A stretch of DNA of 64,000 bases from CAZUZS01 sp964624795 (GCA_964624795.1 CAZUZS010000010.1:26074-90073), one strand, 5' to 3'. Positions 26,727 to 35,193 are shown, numbered from the stretch's first letter. Notes: generated by a model from the sequence alone, not told the origin. Translations and numbers: made by a program.

Positions 26727-28043
26727 TTAGAATTTAACATGGAGAGGGTTGGACATGTTGCTCTCCTTGCCCTGATGAAGCGAGGTCACGAAAAATTCTA
26801 TTTCTGGGGTTTCGTTTTTGGGATTGAATAGATACCGGGGGATCTTCAAAGGTAGATTATTTACTTTTACAATGCCGGTTTTACTCGGGATACGAACATA
26901 AACATTATATTTCACACCTTCCCCTTCTGTCGGCTCCCAGCTAAGAATAACACCATCTTCTCCCCGGCGCACCTGCAAGTTTACGGGAATGAAAGGATCG
27001 GCTTGCCCACGATCGGAATAGGACGAGGTTTTATCAAGGCTGGCATACGAAATCGCCATGAATTTAGCAGCCTGTTCGTTGTCCGGCTTTCCCTTCGCCT
27101 GGTTTCGCACATTGTGACCAAAATTAATAACAATTTCTGCCCGGTGCGCATTGCCCAAGATTCCGTAGGGGGAAAAGACATAATTGAATTTATAATTATT
27201 TAATAGTCTTAAACCCACCCCAATGCTATAGCCGGCTCCAATATCGTTCTCAAAATCATAGCCGCTGCGAATTGCAAGGCTATTCAGCAATTCAAACTCG
27301 ACACCGGAATATAGATGCACCTTTTCGTCCGGCTTCTTCACACCATCTACGGAGAAAATAACCGGATTATAGGGCAGTTGGTACGCCAGACCGAGACGGT
27401 ATGTTAACGGCAATTTCTCGGCATTCGCTTCATATTTGAGCCGTGGACCCAGATTTTGAATAGCGGCACCAACACTCAAAAATCTGATCGGCGTATCGAA
27501 CTGCGCACCAAAGTCGATAGCAAACCCGGAGGCCACAATATCATCGAGGCGTTCCTGCAGATATTTTACCTGCGCACCAACTGCGAAATTTCGGGAGAAC
27601 CGACGACAGATTCCGGCCTGTGCAATAAAATCATAAATTTGAAATGCCCCCGTTTTAATTGGTGTCCCGGAAGACGGATCGACATCATATCCTTCCAGGT
27701 CAGGAAGATGCAGGTAGCTTGCGCCACCTGTCACGGTCCAGCTTTGGGAAAGTGGATAAACCAGGGAAAGATTTTCAATGGAAATATCTTCTATCCATTG
27801 GGAATGGTACAACATCATAGCCGGTTGGGTCGCAAAAGCCCCGCCTGCCGGGTTGAAATAAATTGAATTCACATCTGGTGAAACAGCGGTAAAGGCATTT
27901 CCCATTCCCTGCGCTCGGCTTCCTATATTCATGTTCAAAAAGTGAAATCCGGTTGTCCCGGAAGCCATGACGGAAGAACAGAGCAAAATGAAAATTGAGA
28001 TACAAATAAGAGCATTCAATGCACTGCTTAATCTTCCCTGCAT
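26727..28043 (-). CDS. PorV/PorQ-family outer membrane protein with C-terminal fibronectin-like domain
   Basis: A signal peptide (first ~28 residues, ending SSVMASG) precedes the family blocks LNMNIGSRAQGMGNAFTAV and SIYFNPAGGAFA, then beta strands of a FadL-like barrel to about residue 310 (FNYVFSPYGILGNAHRAEIV). The last ~110 residues are a separate beta domain of fibronectin type III character (VNLQVRRGEDGVILSWEPTE, VKYNVYVRI). The second domain is absent from the 334-residue paralogue at 11010. GAGGAG precedes the ATG. Type IX secretion or surface attachment is the expected context. It is single, facing away from the sensor operon's end. Confidence 0.85.
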   Translation of the reverse strand: MQGRLSSALNALICISIFILLCSSVMASGTTGFHFLNMNIGSRAQGMGNAFTAVSPDVNSIYFNPAGGAFATQPAMMLYHSQWIEDISIENLSLVYPLSQSWTVTGGASYLHLPDLEGYDVDPSSGTPIKTGAFQIYDFIAQAGICRRFSRNFAVGAQVKYLQERLDDIVASGFAIDFGAQFDTPIRFLSVGAAIQNLGPRLKYEANAEKLPLTYRLGLAYQLPYNPVIFSVDGVKKPDEKVHLYSGVEFELLNSLAIRSGYDFENDIGAGYSIGVGLRLLNNYKFNYVFSPYGILGNAHRAEIVINFGHNVRNQAKGKPDNEQAAKFMAISYASLDKTSSYSDRGQADPFIPVNLQVRRGEDGVILSWEPTEGEGVKYNVYVRIPSKTGIVKVNNLPLKIPRYLFNPKNETPEIEFFVTSLHQGKESNMSNPLHVKF

Positions 28044-28311
28044 ACTGCGAACTCCTCTAAATTTCAGATATCATGTTGCAAAGAATCTGCCACGCGGAAG
28101 CAAAAAGGAACTTCTTCCTGAAATTCGTTTAAGGAACCGGAAAAAGAACTTGATTCTCATATATTTAATCAATTTTTCTCGATGCCCGTGATTTTCCGTC
28201 TACGATTGCCAGCCTGATTTTTCTCCGACCTGCTTCTTATTAGAGACCATTTACCTCCATTGTAAATAATTTATACAGGCATGAAAATAACATGTCCGGG
28301 GCGATTACATG

Positions 28312-29112
28312 TCAGAGAAATTTGATATCCGGCAAGTACTCGATCTTTCCATAATAAAAAAGGTAGTGCACTATTTCGTTTAAAGAATCCCATGAATTCG
28401 GAAGCGGATAATATTGGTAGCAGTCGGTGAGCAGCTCGTGATAAACAGCCCAACTGTTCGGTCGATTTAAAGAATAAGCTTTGGCAATTTTGGAATAATT
28501 TCGAACACCCAGATCCCGCGCACGCTTCAAAATTTCTATTTCTCCCCTATCCTCGAATCCACCGGAAACCACCAGCATTTTGTGTACGAGTGGGTGCCCC
28601 GTTTTCAGGTACCACTCCTCAGATAAATCGATGTAATTCTCGATTCCGCCCAAGGCATCGAAGGCCTCAGCCCCAGTCACAAGCACGACCGGGTAGTTCT
28701 CCAGTTGGGACTCCACTGACTTTTTCCCGGGAAGCTTCTTCCATTCCGCTGTTACATTCAGGAATTCTTTTAATGCAACTTGTGCTATGAACTCATCAAA
28801 CAGGTGATCGGGATTTTCGGTGAAAAAAACAGCGTCTATTTCAGAAATATCTTTCCTAAAGAACAATAGTGAATTGCGGCCTCGTTGTGGAGATGTAATG
28901 ATGATATCCTGAAGGACCTTGTACCCAGATTTGAGCCGCGCATAATGCAATGGGGAGATTATTCCGATATCGATATCATGAGCTTCCAGTGCTGCTGCAA
29001 TCCAAGCCTGGTCCGCGATCTTAACCTGGAACGGATGAGGGACGAGATTATTCACGATTGCATAAGTCAGCGGCATCACCGTAATATCCGGTGGAAATGC
29101 AAGGCGAGTCAT
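28312..29112 (-). CDS. MqnA-like periplasmic-binding-fold protein, cytoplasmic
   Basis: No signal peptide is present. The pattern IDIGIISPLHYARLKSGYKVL, then VVLVTGAEAFDALGGIENY and DLSEEWYLKTGHPLVHKMLVV follows the layout of MqnA (chorismate dehydratase of the futalosine menaquinone route) and related two-lobe binding folds. Differences in the first lobe (a long N-terminal lead and altered IITSPQRGRNSLLFF) make the enzymatic role doubtful. The start overlaps the stop of the histidine kinase gene by four bases (ATGA), so it is coupled to a sensor rather than to menaquinone genes. It could be a ligand-binding partner of that kinase. The length is 266 residues. Confidence 0.6.
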   Translation of the reverse strand: MTRLAFPPDITVMPLTYAIVNNLVPHPFQVKIADQAWIAAALEAHDIDIGIISPLHYARLKSGYKVLQDIIITSPQRGRNSLLFFRKDISEIDAVFFTENPDHLFDEFIAQVALKEFLNVTAEWKKLPGKKSVESQLENYPVVLVTGAEAFDALGGIENYIDLSEEWYLKTGHPLVHKMLVVSGGFEDRGEIEILKRARDLGVRNYSKIAKAYSLNRPNSWAVYHELLTDCYQYYPLPNSWDSLNEIVHYLFYYGKIEYLPDIKFL

Positions 29113-31187
29113 CCTTTTTTCTCCAAAATTGCTTCTTCTTCGGTGTCAAAAGCAGGAAGAAACAAGTAGCAAAGCGTTCCCTTTTTCGCCTCACTTTCAA
29201 AATAGATAATGCCGTTATTTTCCTGCACAATTTGATAAACGATAGAAAGCCCCAAACCGGTCCCAAAATTTTTTGTAGTGAAAAATGGATTGAATATTTG
29301 CTGCAAATCCTCCCGCTGAATTCCACACCCGTTGTCCGATATCTGTATTGACACGTAAGGTTTCCCGGTTATCGTTTTGTAGAATGGTTTGCGCTGCAGC
29401 TTCTGCTGTTCCTTCCCAACCGATTCAATGGCGATGTGAATCTCGCCCCCAGTTTCTATAGCTTCAATGCTATTGAGAATCAGGTTGAACAGAACCTGTT
29501 GGACCTGGCTGTTGTCCACAAAGAGCGGCGGCAAAGTTGAGGAATAAGATTGGGTAAGCTTGATATTCTGCTGCTGGATTTTTTGTTTCAGCAAGGTAAG
29601 AACTTCCCGGAGGATCTCCTCAATATGGTGGAATTGCCGGTTCGGTTTTTGGGGTTTTGCGTACGAAAACAGGGTTTTCAGCATATCATCCAGTCGATTC
29701 ACCTGTTTTATAATTCGCTTTACGAATTCATTCTTTGGATCCTCCGGGGCAAGCTCCTCCTCAAATGTCTGTGCAATTGCCTTAATTCCCGCCAATGGAT
29801 TCCGGATTTCGTGCGCAATACCGCTTGCCATCACTCCCAGGGAGGCCAACCGGTCCATCCGTCGCATTTCCTCCTGGAGTTCTTTCGAATAAGTAATGTC
29901 TTTCAAAGACAGGATAATCCCGCCGTCATTGCCGGTTTTATCCTCGATCTCCGTCAAGCTGAAACCGACCAGGATTTTCGAGCCGTCTTTCGCTGAAATT
30001 TCGATTTCGGGTCTTTCGTAGGTGCCCTCTACCGGCTGCCGGGCATCGAGAATGACCTTCGCATTTTGTGAACCCAGGATTTTTTGCAGCGGCTGATAAA
30101 GCGATTTAGACGAGTCAACCTGCAAAATGTCGGCAGATGTCTCATTCAAGTATTTGATCTTCTCATTTTTGTCGATAACCATTATACCGAAATTGAGCTG
30201 GTTTATAATATGATCCAGGAATTCAAAAGAGTACTGCCAAACGTGTGCATCCAGGTTCTCGTCGAGTTGCCTGCGGTTGCTGTCCAGCCTCAGTCCGAAC
30301 TCAATTAAATTTACGGCAATTGCCAACCACTGAGAGTGGAGCTTATGAAATTTCTTGTTGTCAGCACGCAATGCAAGAAAAAGCGCTTTCACATTATTAT
30401 TCAGCAAAACCGGGTAAAGCGCATAAGCCTTGACATCAAGGTTGAAAAATGATTTTAATGCCGTCGATAGCGGATTCTCCGTATTCAACTGATTCAGGAT
30501 GGTGACCTCTTTTAGCCGCACAGATCTTACAATAGCAGGGATATCATCGAATGGAAAGGCAAGATCGTCTTTGACCGGAAAATCGGGTATCATGTATCTA
30601 AGACTAATCTCGGAACCAGATATTACCTCGAAATATAACAAATATTGAACATCCAGGAGACTGTGTATCGAATCGAAAAGAAGGTGCAAAAATCCATCAT
30701 ATTCGAAATCCTGCAATGGCATTGAGACCGCATCCAGAAGGCTTGAAACATGCTGCAAAGCCTTGGGCATCCGGTCAGATCGTGATGGCACTTGTGTTTC
30801 CTGATATGCGGGTTCAGAAACCTTCAGAAGATTCCTCATGCGTGTCTGGATATCTAATTTATCAAATGGTGTCAGAAGGTAGTCATTTACCCCGGATTCT
30901 ACAAATCGATAACGAAGCCTTGTGTCTTTGCCAGGAATTAGAGCAAGTGTGGCTGCCGGATGATTTTTCAGAACATGGAGTATATCGAATATGCGTGTTA
31001 AAAGTTTAGGTGGCAGGTCGGAGACATCGAGGATAACCAGATCAAAATTATCGAATACTGTTGGGGGCTCATCAAAATCTTCAAGATTTTTAAAGAGGAT
31101 TTCTATATTTTGATGACTCAACGCTTCTTTTATGAATCGAAGGGAGTTTGGACGGTTCCCCAGAAGCAAAAGATTGTTTAACTGTAT
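29109..31187 (-). CDS. Hybrid sensor histidine kinase with degenerate receiver, GAF- and PAS-like domains
   Basis: Residues 1-120 form a receiver-like domain that keeps the Asp in LVILDVSDLP but lacks the N-terminal acidic pair (NNLLLLGNRP) and has Thr for the conserved Lys (DYLLTPF). A GAF-like segment spans about 145-300, a PAS about 330-440 (INQLNFGIMVIDKNEKIKYL), then HisKA with phospho-His in GIAHEIRNPLAGIKA and a HATPase (N-box LFNLILNSIEAIE, G1 SDNGCGI, G2 NFGTGLGLSIV). No membrane helix is seen, so it is cytoplasmic. The start is taken as ATA 31187: AGGAGAGG lies four bases upstream and the receiver then starts IQLNNLLLLG. TTG 31169 is the only conventional alternative and has no ribosome site. 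Confidence 0.88.
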   Translation of the reverse strand: MQLNNLLLLGNRPNSLRFIKEALSHQNIEILFKNLEDFDEPPTVFDNFDLVILDVSDLPPKLLTRIFDILHVLKNHPAATLALIPGKDTRLRYRFVESGVNDYLLTPFDKLDIQTRMRNLLKVSEPAYQETQVPSRSDRMPKALQHVSSLLDAVSMPLQDFEYDGFLHLLFDSIHSLLDVQYLLYFEVISGSEISLRYMIPDFPVKDDLAFPFDDIPAIVRSVRLKEVTILNQLNTENPLSTALKSFFNLDVKAYALYPVLLNNNVKALFLALRADNKKFHKLHSQWLAIAVNLIEFGLRLDSNRRQLDENLDAHVWQYSFEFLDHIINQLNFGIMVIDKNEKIKYLNETSADILQVDSSKSLYQPLQKILGSQNAKVILDARQPVEGTYERPEIEISAKDGSKILVGFSLTEIEDKTGNDGGIILSLKDITYSKELQEEMRRMDRLASLGVMASGIAHEIRNPLAGIKAIAQTFEEELAPEDPKNEFVKRIIKQVNRLDDMLKTLFSYAKPQKPNRQFHHIEEILREVLTLLKQKIQQQNIKLTQSYSSTLPPLFVDNSQVQQVLFNLILNSIEAIETGGEIHIAIESVGKEQQKLQRKPFYKTITGKPYVSIQISDNGCGIQREDLQQIFNPFFTTKNFGTGLGLSIVYQIVQENNGIIYFESEAKKGTLCYLFLPAFDTEEEAILEKKG

Positions 31188-31191
31188 GGCA

Positions 31192-31199
31192 CCTCTCCT
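31192..31199 (-). promoter_or_regulatory. Ribosome binding site that supports an ATA start
   Basis: The minus strand reads AGGAGAGG, then TGCC, then ATA CAG TTA. An in-frame TAA lies immediately upstream of this site, and no ATG, GTG or TTG occurs in frame until TTG at 31169, 22 bases after the site. The strong site and good spacing favour ATA. Confidence 0.6.
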
Positions 31200-31209
31200 T
31201 TAAATCGAT

Positions 31210-31893
31210 TTACTTGGAAAAAATAGACTTAAATTTTTCATAATCATTGATGATGATTTTGCCGCTCTCTTTCCTGAGATAGCGTTGCACAACGAGAGAT
31301 TTTATGACCCGTGAGATGGTTTCACGACTGGTACCGGCCATGTTGGCGAGGTCCTGTTGGAGCGGCAACTCCATAATTTCCACTTGTCCGTGACGGAAGA
31401 CGCCCGAATCCTCGGCAATTCTTAGCAGAGTGCTGGCGACCCGTCCAGTGGCATCCTGCAGAGACAGCGACTTTATGTGTTCATCGCTTTTGCGGATACG
31501 CTGGGCCAATTCCTTGAGCAGGTTAATCGCTATTTGCGGAAAATCCCTGAGCATTTGCAAAAATTCCTCGCGCCGGATAACAAGAAGCTCTGAATCTTCG
31601 CTGGCGGTGACATTTGCGGAACGGGTCTGGCCATCCAGGAGGGACATTTCCCCAAAGAAATCTCCGTCGCTTAAAATTGATAGAATGACCTCCCGGCCGT
31701 CATCGCTAATTCTTGAAATTTTTACCCTCCCGGATAAAATTACAAACATTGTTGAGCCAACTTCTTCTTCAATAAGAATAAGATTATCCTTATGATATTT
31801 CTGGCGGCTGGCAACCTGGGCAACTTTTTCAAGCTCCTTATCGCTCAACTCCGAGAACAGTGGAATATTTTTGAAGATTTCAGCTTCCATCAT
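31210..31893 (-). CDS. Crp/Fnr-family transcriptional regulator
   Basis: The N-terminal cyclic-nucleotide-binding beta-roll spans about 10-130 and has the phosphate-cassette-like DFFGEMSLLDGQTRSANV, which resembles cAMP-binding proteins. The helix-turn-helix lies at about 175-205 (QDLANMAGTSRETISRVIKS), as in Crp/Fnr. No cysteine cluster of the FNR type is seen, so direct oxygen sensing by an iron-sulfur cluster is unlikely. At 227 residues it is full length. It sits nine bases after the SPOR gene and 22 bp before the kinase, inside the lapA-to-MqnA-like operon, and may control that operon. The ligand is not known. Confidence 0.92.
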   Translation of the reverse strand: MMEAEIFKNIPLFSELSDKELEKVAQVASRQKYHKDNLILIEEEVGSTMFVILSGRVKISRISDDGREVILSILSDGDFFGEMSLLDGQTRSANVTASEDSELLVIRREEFLQMLRDFPQIAINLLKELAQRIRKSDEHIKSLSLQDATGRVASTLLRIAEDSGVFRHGQVEIMELPLQQDLANMAGTSRETISRVIKSLVVQRYLRKESGKIIINDYEKFKSIFSK

Positions 31894-31902
31894 TTTTCCC
31901 CT

Positions 31903-32511
31903 TTAATATTGTATAACAATTCCTTTGTGCCCATAAACCCGTTTTATATCATCTCTTAATTTAACAGCCTCCTGTTGGGAATCTAGTTTTCCCGCAATCA
32001 CGACATACAGTTTTTTGTTGTTATGATCTTTTGAAACAATGAAAACCTCATCCAGATGATCCGAGAATTTTCTTTTGCTGCTTAGAGCATTCTCATAGGA
32101 ACTGAAAGCCCCGATTTGAACACCGAAGTGGATCGCCTTGCTCTTTATGGAAAATATTCTTTCCCTGAACTGCCCATCATCCATTATTCTGTTGGCGGTA
32201 TCGTAGAAGCCTTTTGCATAGTAATACTGGGAGATCCGGTCCAGAATCACTTTTTTTAATTGCTGATCGGATGTGGATTTGTAGAGATCGACATAGGCCG
32301 GCAAGGCATCCTTCATTTCTTCCACAAACAAAATTTTTACAAATTTATCCCAGTCCTGATTAATTATTCGACCGGCATTCGATAGGCTTTTCAACTCATG
32401 AATATTATTATTCACATATAGCCGATAGAGATCGGCCGTCTGCGAAAAAGCAGCACTCACCCATAAGATGCAAGTGAGAACTACAAATTGAATGAATTTA
32501 TGCTTTTGCAT
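31903..32511 (-). CDS. Exported SPOR-domain protein
   Basis: ATG 32511 gives MQKHKFIQFVVLTCILWVSAAFSQ, a clean signal peptide; in-frame starts at 32520 and 32526 are also possible. A helical middle region (about 25-120) is followed by a SPOR domain (FGVQIGAFSSYENALSSKRK to the end; VVIAGKLDSQQEAVKLRDDI). SPOR domains bind denuded peptidoglycan at the septum. The first 31 bases lie within the end of the lapB-like gene, so translation is coupled. Its place with LapA/LapB and a Crp regulator suggests a periplasmic sensor or cell-division/cell-wall role, but this is inference. Confidence 0.85.
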   Translation of the reverse strand: MQKHKFIQFVVLTCILWVSAAFSQTADLYRLYVNNNIHELKSLSNAGRIINQDWDKFVKILFVEEMKDALPAYVDLYKSTSDQQLKKVILDRISQYYYAKGFYDTANRIMDDGQFRERIFSIKSKAIHFGVQIGAFSSYENALSSKRKFSDHLDEVFIVSKDHNNKKLYVVIAGKLDSQQEAVKLRDDIKRVYGHKGIVIQY

Positions 32512-33635
32512 TGCGGACATATCCATAACGGTTCTGTGCCTTTGAACTGACACTCCTGGCAAATATAGCGTCTGCCCGGCAAATAGTTTTTCGCCTCGAG
32601 GAAATCTATTGCCCGGGAAGTAGCGGTTTTATACTGGTTTTTATTATAGAGCACCTGGATACGAAAGCTCACAAGCCGCGCGTCGTTGGCTTTGATTGTA
32701 TCCATTCTGTCGAGGATTTCCAGCGCGCGATCGTACTCCCCCTTTTTGCTGTAAATCTCGGCAAGGGAAATGGCTGCTGCAATATTCTCAGCATTGGTCG
32801 TCAGCAGGTCGGAGTATAGTTTTTCGGCTTCGGTAAATTTTCCTAATTCGAACCAGGCCCGTTCCAGGGAATCGAAAACAATGTGTGCCTGCTGTGGAAC
32901 CTTGCGGCATAACTCCTGCCATTGATGCACGGCATCCTCCAGGCGGTCCTCCAGATAATAGGATTTCCCTAAATAAAAATATGCAGCGCTGCATTCGTTA
33001 TCCAATTTCAGCGCCTCCTTAAATTTGAGGCGGGATTCTTTCCCCTCGTCGTTATTAATTAACTCCAAGCCCTGGAACACCAGGTAAAGCGCCATTTTTT
33101 TCTTGAGCGGAGGGGTAAGAGGCTTAAAATAATTCTTGCTTGCCTGAAACGCGGCATCCCAGTTCTGCTTCTTTTCAAGATAAGTAACCAATTTTGTGGC
33201 TGTTTCCCGGTAATAAAGATTTTCGTTTTTGAGGATTGCATCCGCGATTTCCGCGGCGTGCTCCATATCTCCCATTGTTTCATAATCCAGGAGCAGGCTA
33301 TGCCGCACTCTGGTCTTAAATTCTTCGGTTAAGCCGGATCGCAACATCAAATCCTTGTGAATTCGTAACGCGCTGTTGGCCCCTCCCCTGCTGCGCAGCA
33401 GATCACCGAGACGCAAATAGGCATTTATATTTTCGGTGTCCTCATGAACAGCCTCTTTAAATTTTTGAATGGATCGCCGGTGATCCCCATCGACCAGGTA
33501 CTCCAGCGCTGCCAGATAATTGTTTGCCGTTTTTGTGGGTTTACGGTAACGACGGGTGTAATAATAAATGACGGCAAGCGCAACAAGAATCAATATGATG
33601 ATCAAAAATTCCGTGTAGTAGCCGGTATTTTGCAT
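32481..33635 (-). CDS. lapB: LapB (YciM)-like TPR protein
   Basis: An N-terminal membrane helix (about 6-27) and a basic stretch (YYTRRYRKPTK) precede an array of about eight TPR units, and the last ~25 residues form a rubredoxin-like zinc ribbon with CQEC and CPQC. This N-anchor/TPR/rubredoxin plan is that of LapB, which in E. coli recruits FtsH to degrade LpxC and so limits LPS synthesis. At 384 residues the length matches. AAGGAG precedes the ATG. It follows a lapA-like gene by 17 bp, the same order as in E. coli. Sequence identity could not be tested. Confidence 0.88.
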   Translation of the reverse strand: MQNTGYYTEFLIIILILVALAVIYYYTRRYRKPTKTANNYLAALEYLVDGDHRRSIQKFKEAVHEDTENINAYLRLGDLLRSRGGANSALRIHKDLMLRSGLTEEFKTRVRHSLLLDYETMGDMEHAAEIADAILKNENLYYRETATKLVTYLEKKQNWDAAFQASKNYFKPLTPPLKKKMALYLVFQGLELINNDEGKESRLKFKEALKLDNECSAAYFYLGKSYYLEDRLEDAVHQWQELCRKVPQQAHIVFDSLERAWFELGKFTEAEKLYSDLLTTNAENIAAAISLAEIYSKKGEYDRALEILDRMDTIKANDARLVSFRIQVLYNKNQYKTATSRAIDFLEAKNYLPGRRYICQECQFKGTEPLWICPQCKSINSFNL

Positions 33636-33652
33636 TAATCGGTTCTCCTTCT

Positions 33653-33985
33653 CTAACTGTTGGATTCACCGGAACCCGGGATTTCATGGTCGGCAATTTC
33701 GTCGATTGAAATATTTCTCAAATTCTCCAATTCTTTTGTCAATTGATTGTTTTTCCTCTCAAGATTTCGAATCTCTGATCGGAGCTGAAACATTGACAAG
33801 CTCATCATAATGGCGCCCAGAATGGCACCGATGGCGAGGGTAAGCAACAAGATAATAGAGAGATGAACCTGTGGATAATATAGCGTAAAGAACTTCAAAT
33901 CTACTATCTGATCTGCATTCTGGATTAAAATGTAGATCAGCAAAACCACCAGCAGAATTTTGATAAGATTACTCAGAATTTTCAT
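33653..33985 (-). CDS. lapA: LapA-like (DUF1049) small membrane protein
   Basis: 110 residues: a membrane helix at about 5-22, a second at about 42-67 (LSIILLLTLAIGAILGAIMM) and a coiled coil at about 70-95 (LRSEIRNLERKNNQLTKELE). This is the DUF1049/LapA architecture. LapA accompanies LapB in E. coli LPS control. The ribosome site TTGGAGCC precedes ATG 33985. It is the first gene of the six-gene operon reaching the MqnA-like gene. Confidence 0.85.
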   Translation of the reverse strand: MKILSNLIKILLVVLLIYILIQNADQIVDLKFFTLYYPQVHLSIILLLTLAIGAILGAIMMSLSMFQLRSEIRNLERKNNQLTKELENLRNISIDEIADHEIPGSGESNS

Positions 33986-34066
33986 ATACAGGCTCCAAAG
34001 TTATTTGTTAAGAAAAATATGCCAATTTATAATTTAAATCAATGAGTTTTTAGGAATAACCTGTCA

Positions 34067-34999
34067 TCACCCAAACAGAATGGAATTATAATCAGTCAGA
34101 ATTTTTGCCGAATTCTGTAATTGTTTTTCTTCCTCCCCGGTAAGCTTCAGATGGATATGGCGAACAATCCCCTCCCGGTTTACAATGAATGGAAGGCTGA
34201 GACAGACATCGGTTATTCCATGCAGCCCATTTACAGAATTGGAAACGGTCAGAATACTGCTTTCATCCCGCACCACCGAGGCAACAATCTTTTCAACCGC
34301 AAGCGCAACGGCGTAATACGTCGCTCCTTTTCGTTTAATGACCTCCCGCCCGGCATCGACTACCTCCCGAAATATCCGGTCGCGATGTTCTTTGCGGCAT
34401 GGGCCTTTACATTTATGACAATAGCGCAGGATCGGAACGCCGCCAATATTGGTACTGCTCCAAAGTGGAACAGCACTCGCCCCATGTTCGCCAATGATGT
34501 AGGCGTGAACATTTCTGGGATCGATGCCATAATCCCGGCTCAACGAATACCGAAATCGCGAGCTGTCCAGCACCGTTCCCGATCCGATCACCCTATTCGC
34601 GTTCAAACCGGTAACCTTTATGGTGTAGTATGTCAGGACATCCACCGGGTTCGACACAATTACCAGCAGAGGATTGGGATTTTGATCCAATATTTTGGGC
34701 AGTATATCCCTAAAGATTGCAGCATTTTTTCGAATCAGGTCCAACCGGGATTCATCCGGTTTTCTATTTTGGCCTGCAGTAATTATTACTAAATCCGCAT
34801 TCCTGCAGCCGCTGAAATCTTCTGAAATAATATCCAATGCCTGGACGAATGAGCTTCCATGCGAAAGATCCAGCGCTTCTCCAAGCGCTTTGTCTGCATT
34901 TATATCGATAAGTGATATTTCATTCACGGTTCCTTTAATCATCATTGCAAATGCGATGCTCGCCCCTACGCTACCAGCTCCTACTATTGCTACTTTCAT
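34067..34999 (-). CDS. Lactate/malate dehydrogenase family enzyme, malate-type specificity residue
   Basis: An NAD-dependent 2-hydroxyacid dehydrogenase of the LDH/MDH superfamily, 310 residues. Seen are GAGSVGASIAF (nucleotide loop), Asp32 (NAD preference), the substrate loop TAGQNRKPDESRLDL, SNPVDVLTYYTI, the substrate-binding DSSRFR and the catalytic His in GEHGASAVPL. LDHs have Gln at the loop position before KP (TAGANQKPGETR), while this protein has Arg79, as in MDHs (TAGxPRKPGMSR); Arg there selects oxaloacetate over pyruvate. The rest, including RLDL, GEHG and ATYY, is LDH-like. Malate dehydrogenase activity is therefore predicted on an LDH scaffold. GGAGTGCAAGG precedes the ATG. Confidence 0.88.
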   Translation of the reverse strand: MKVAIVGAGSVGASIAFAMMIKGTVNEISLIDINADKALGEALDLSHGSSFVQALDIISEDFSGCRNADLVIITAGQNRKPDESRLDLIRKNAAIFRDILPKILDQNPNPLLVIVSNPVDVLTYYTIKVTGLNANRVIGSGTVLDSSRFRYSLSRDYGIDPRNVHAYIIGEHGASAVPLWSSTNIGGVPILRYCHKCKGPCRKEHRDRIFREVVDAGREVIKRKGATYYAVALAVEKIVASVVRDESSILTVSNSVNGLHGITDVCLSLPFIVNREGIVRHIHLKLTGEEEKQLQNSAKILTDYNSILFG

Positions 35000-35193
35000 C
35001 CTTGCACTCCATTCCGAAATAGCATTACTTCTTGCACAATTTCGGTATAAATTTTAAAAAATTTTGCACAATAAACAATGACTTTCTTGCCACTGAATTG
35101 CTGCCGGATGCGATCTCCTTTTGTGATGTGCCCGAAATATGAAAGAAATCCTTCGCTTACAAGGCAGATTGAATATTTTCCTCGGAAATTCAT
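34996..35193 (-). CDS. Possible 65-residue protein overlapping the dehydrogenase start
   Basis: An open frame of 65 codons ends in the ATGA shared with the start of the LDH/MDH-family gene (stop 34996-34998). It begins MNFRGKYSICLVSEGF and ends EVMLFRNGVQG. Codon choice is similar to its neighbours, but no ribosome site precedes its ATG and no family is recognised. It may be a small regulatory or leader ORF, or chance. Confidence 0.3.
   Translation of the reverse strand: MNFRGKYSICLVSEGFLSYFGHITKGDRIRQQFSGKKVIVYCAKFFKIYTEIVQEVMLFRNGVQG

Noticed and set aside
26705..26730. Plus-strand hairpin TGCCT-GA-AGGCA followed by T residues
   Set aside because: Five-bp stem only and no plus-strand gene upstream to terminate.
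28312..29112. Calling this gene mqnA (menaquinone synthesis)
   Set aside because: The layout matches MqnA but the first lobe differs, no mqn gene is nearby and it is coupled to a histidine kinase. Kept as MqnA-like.
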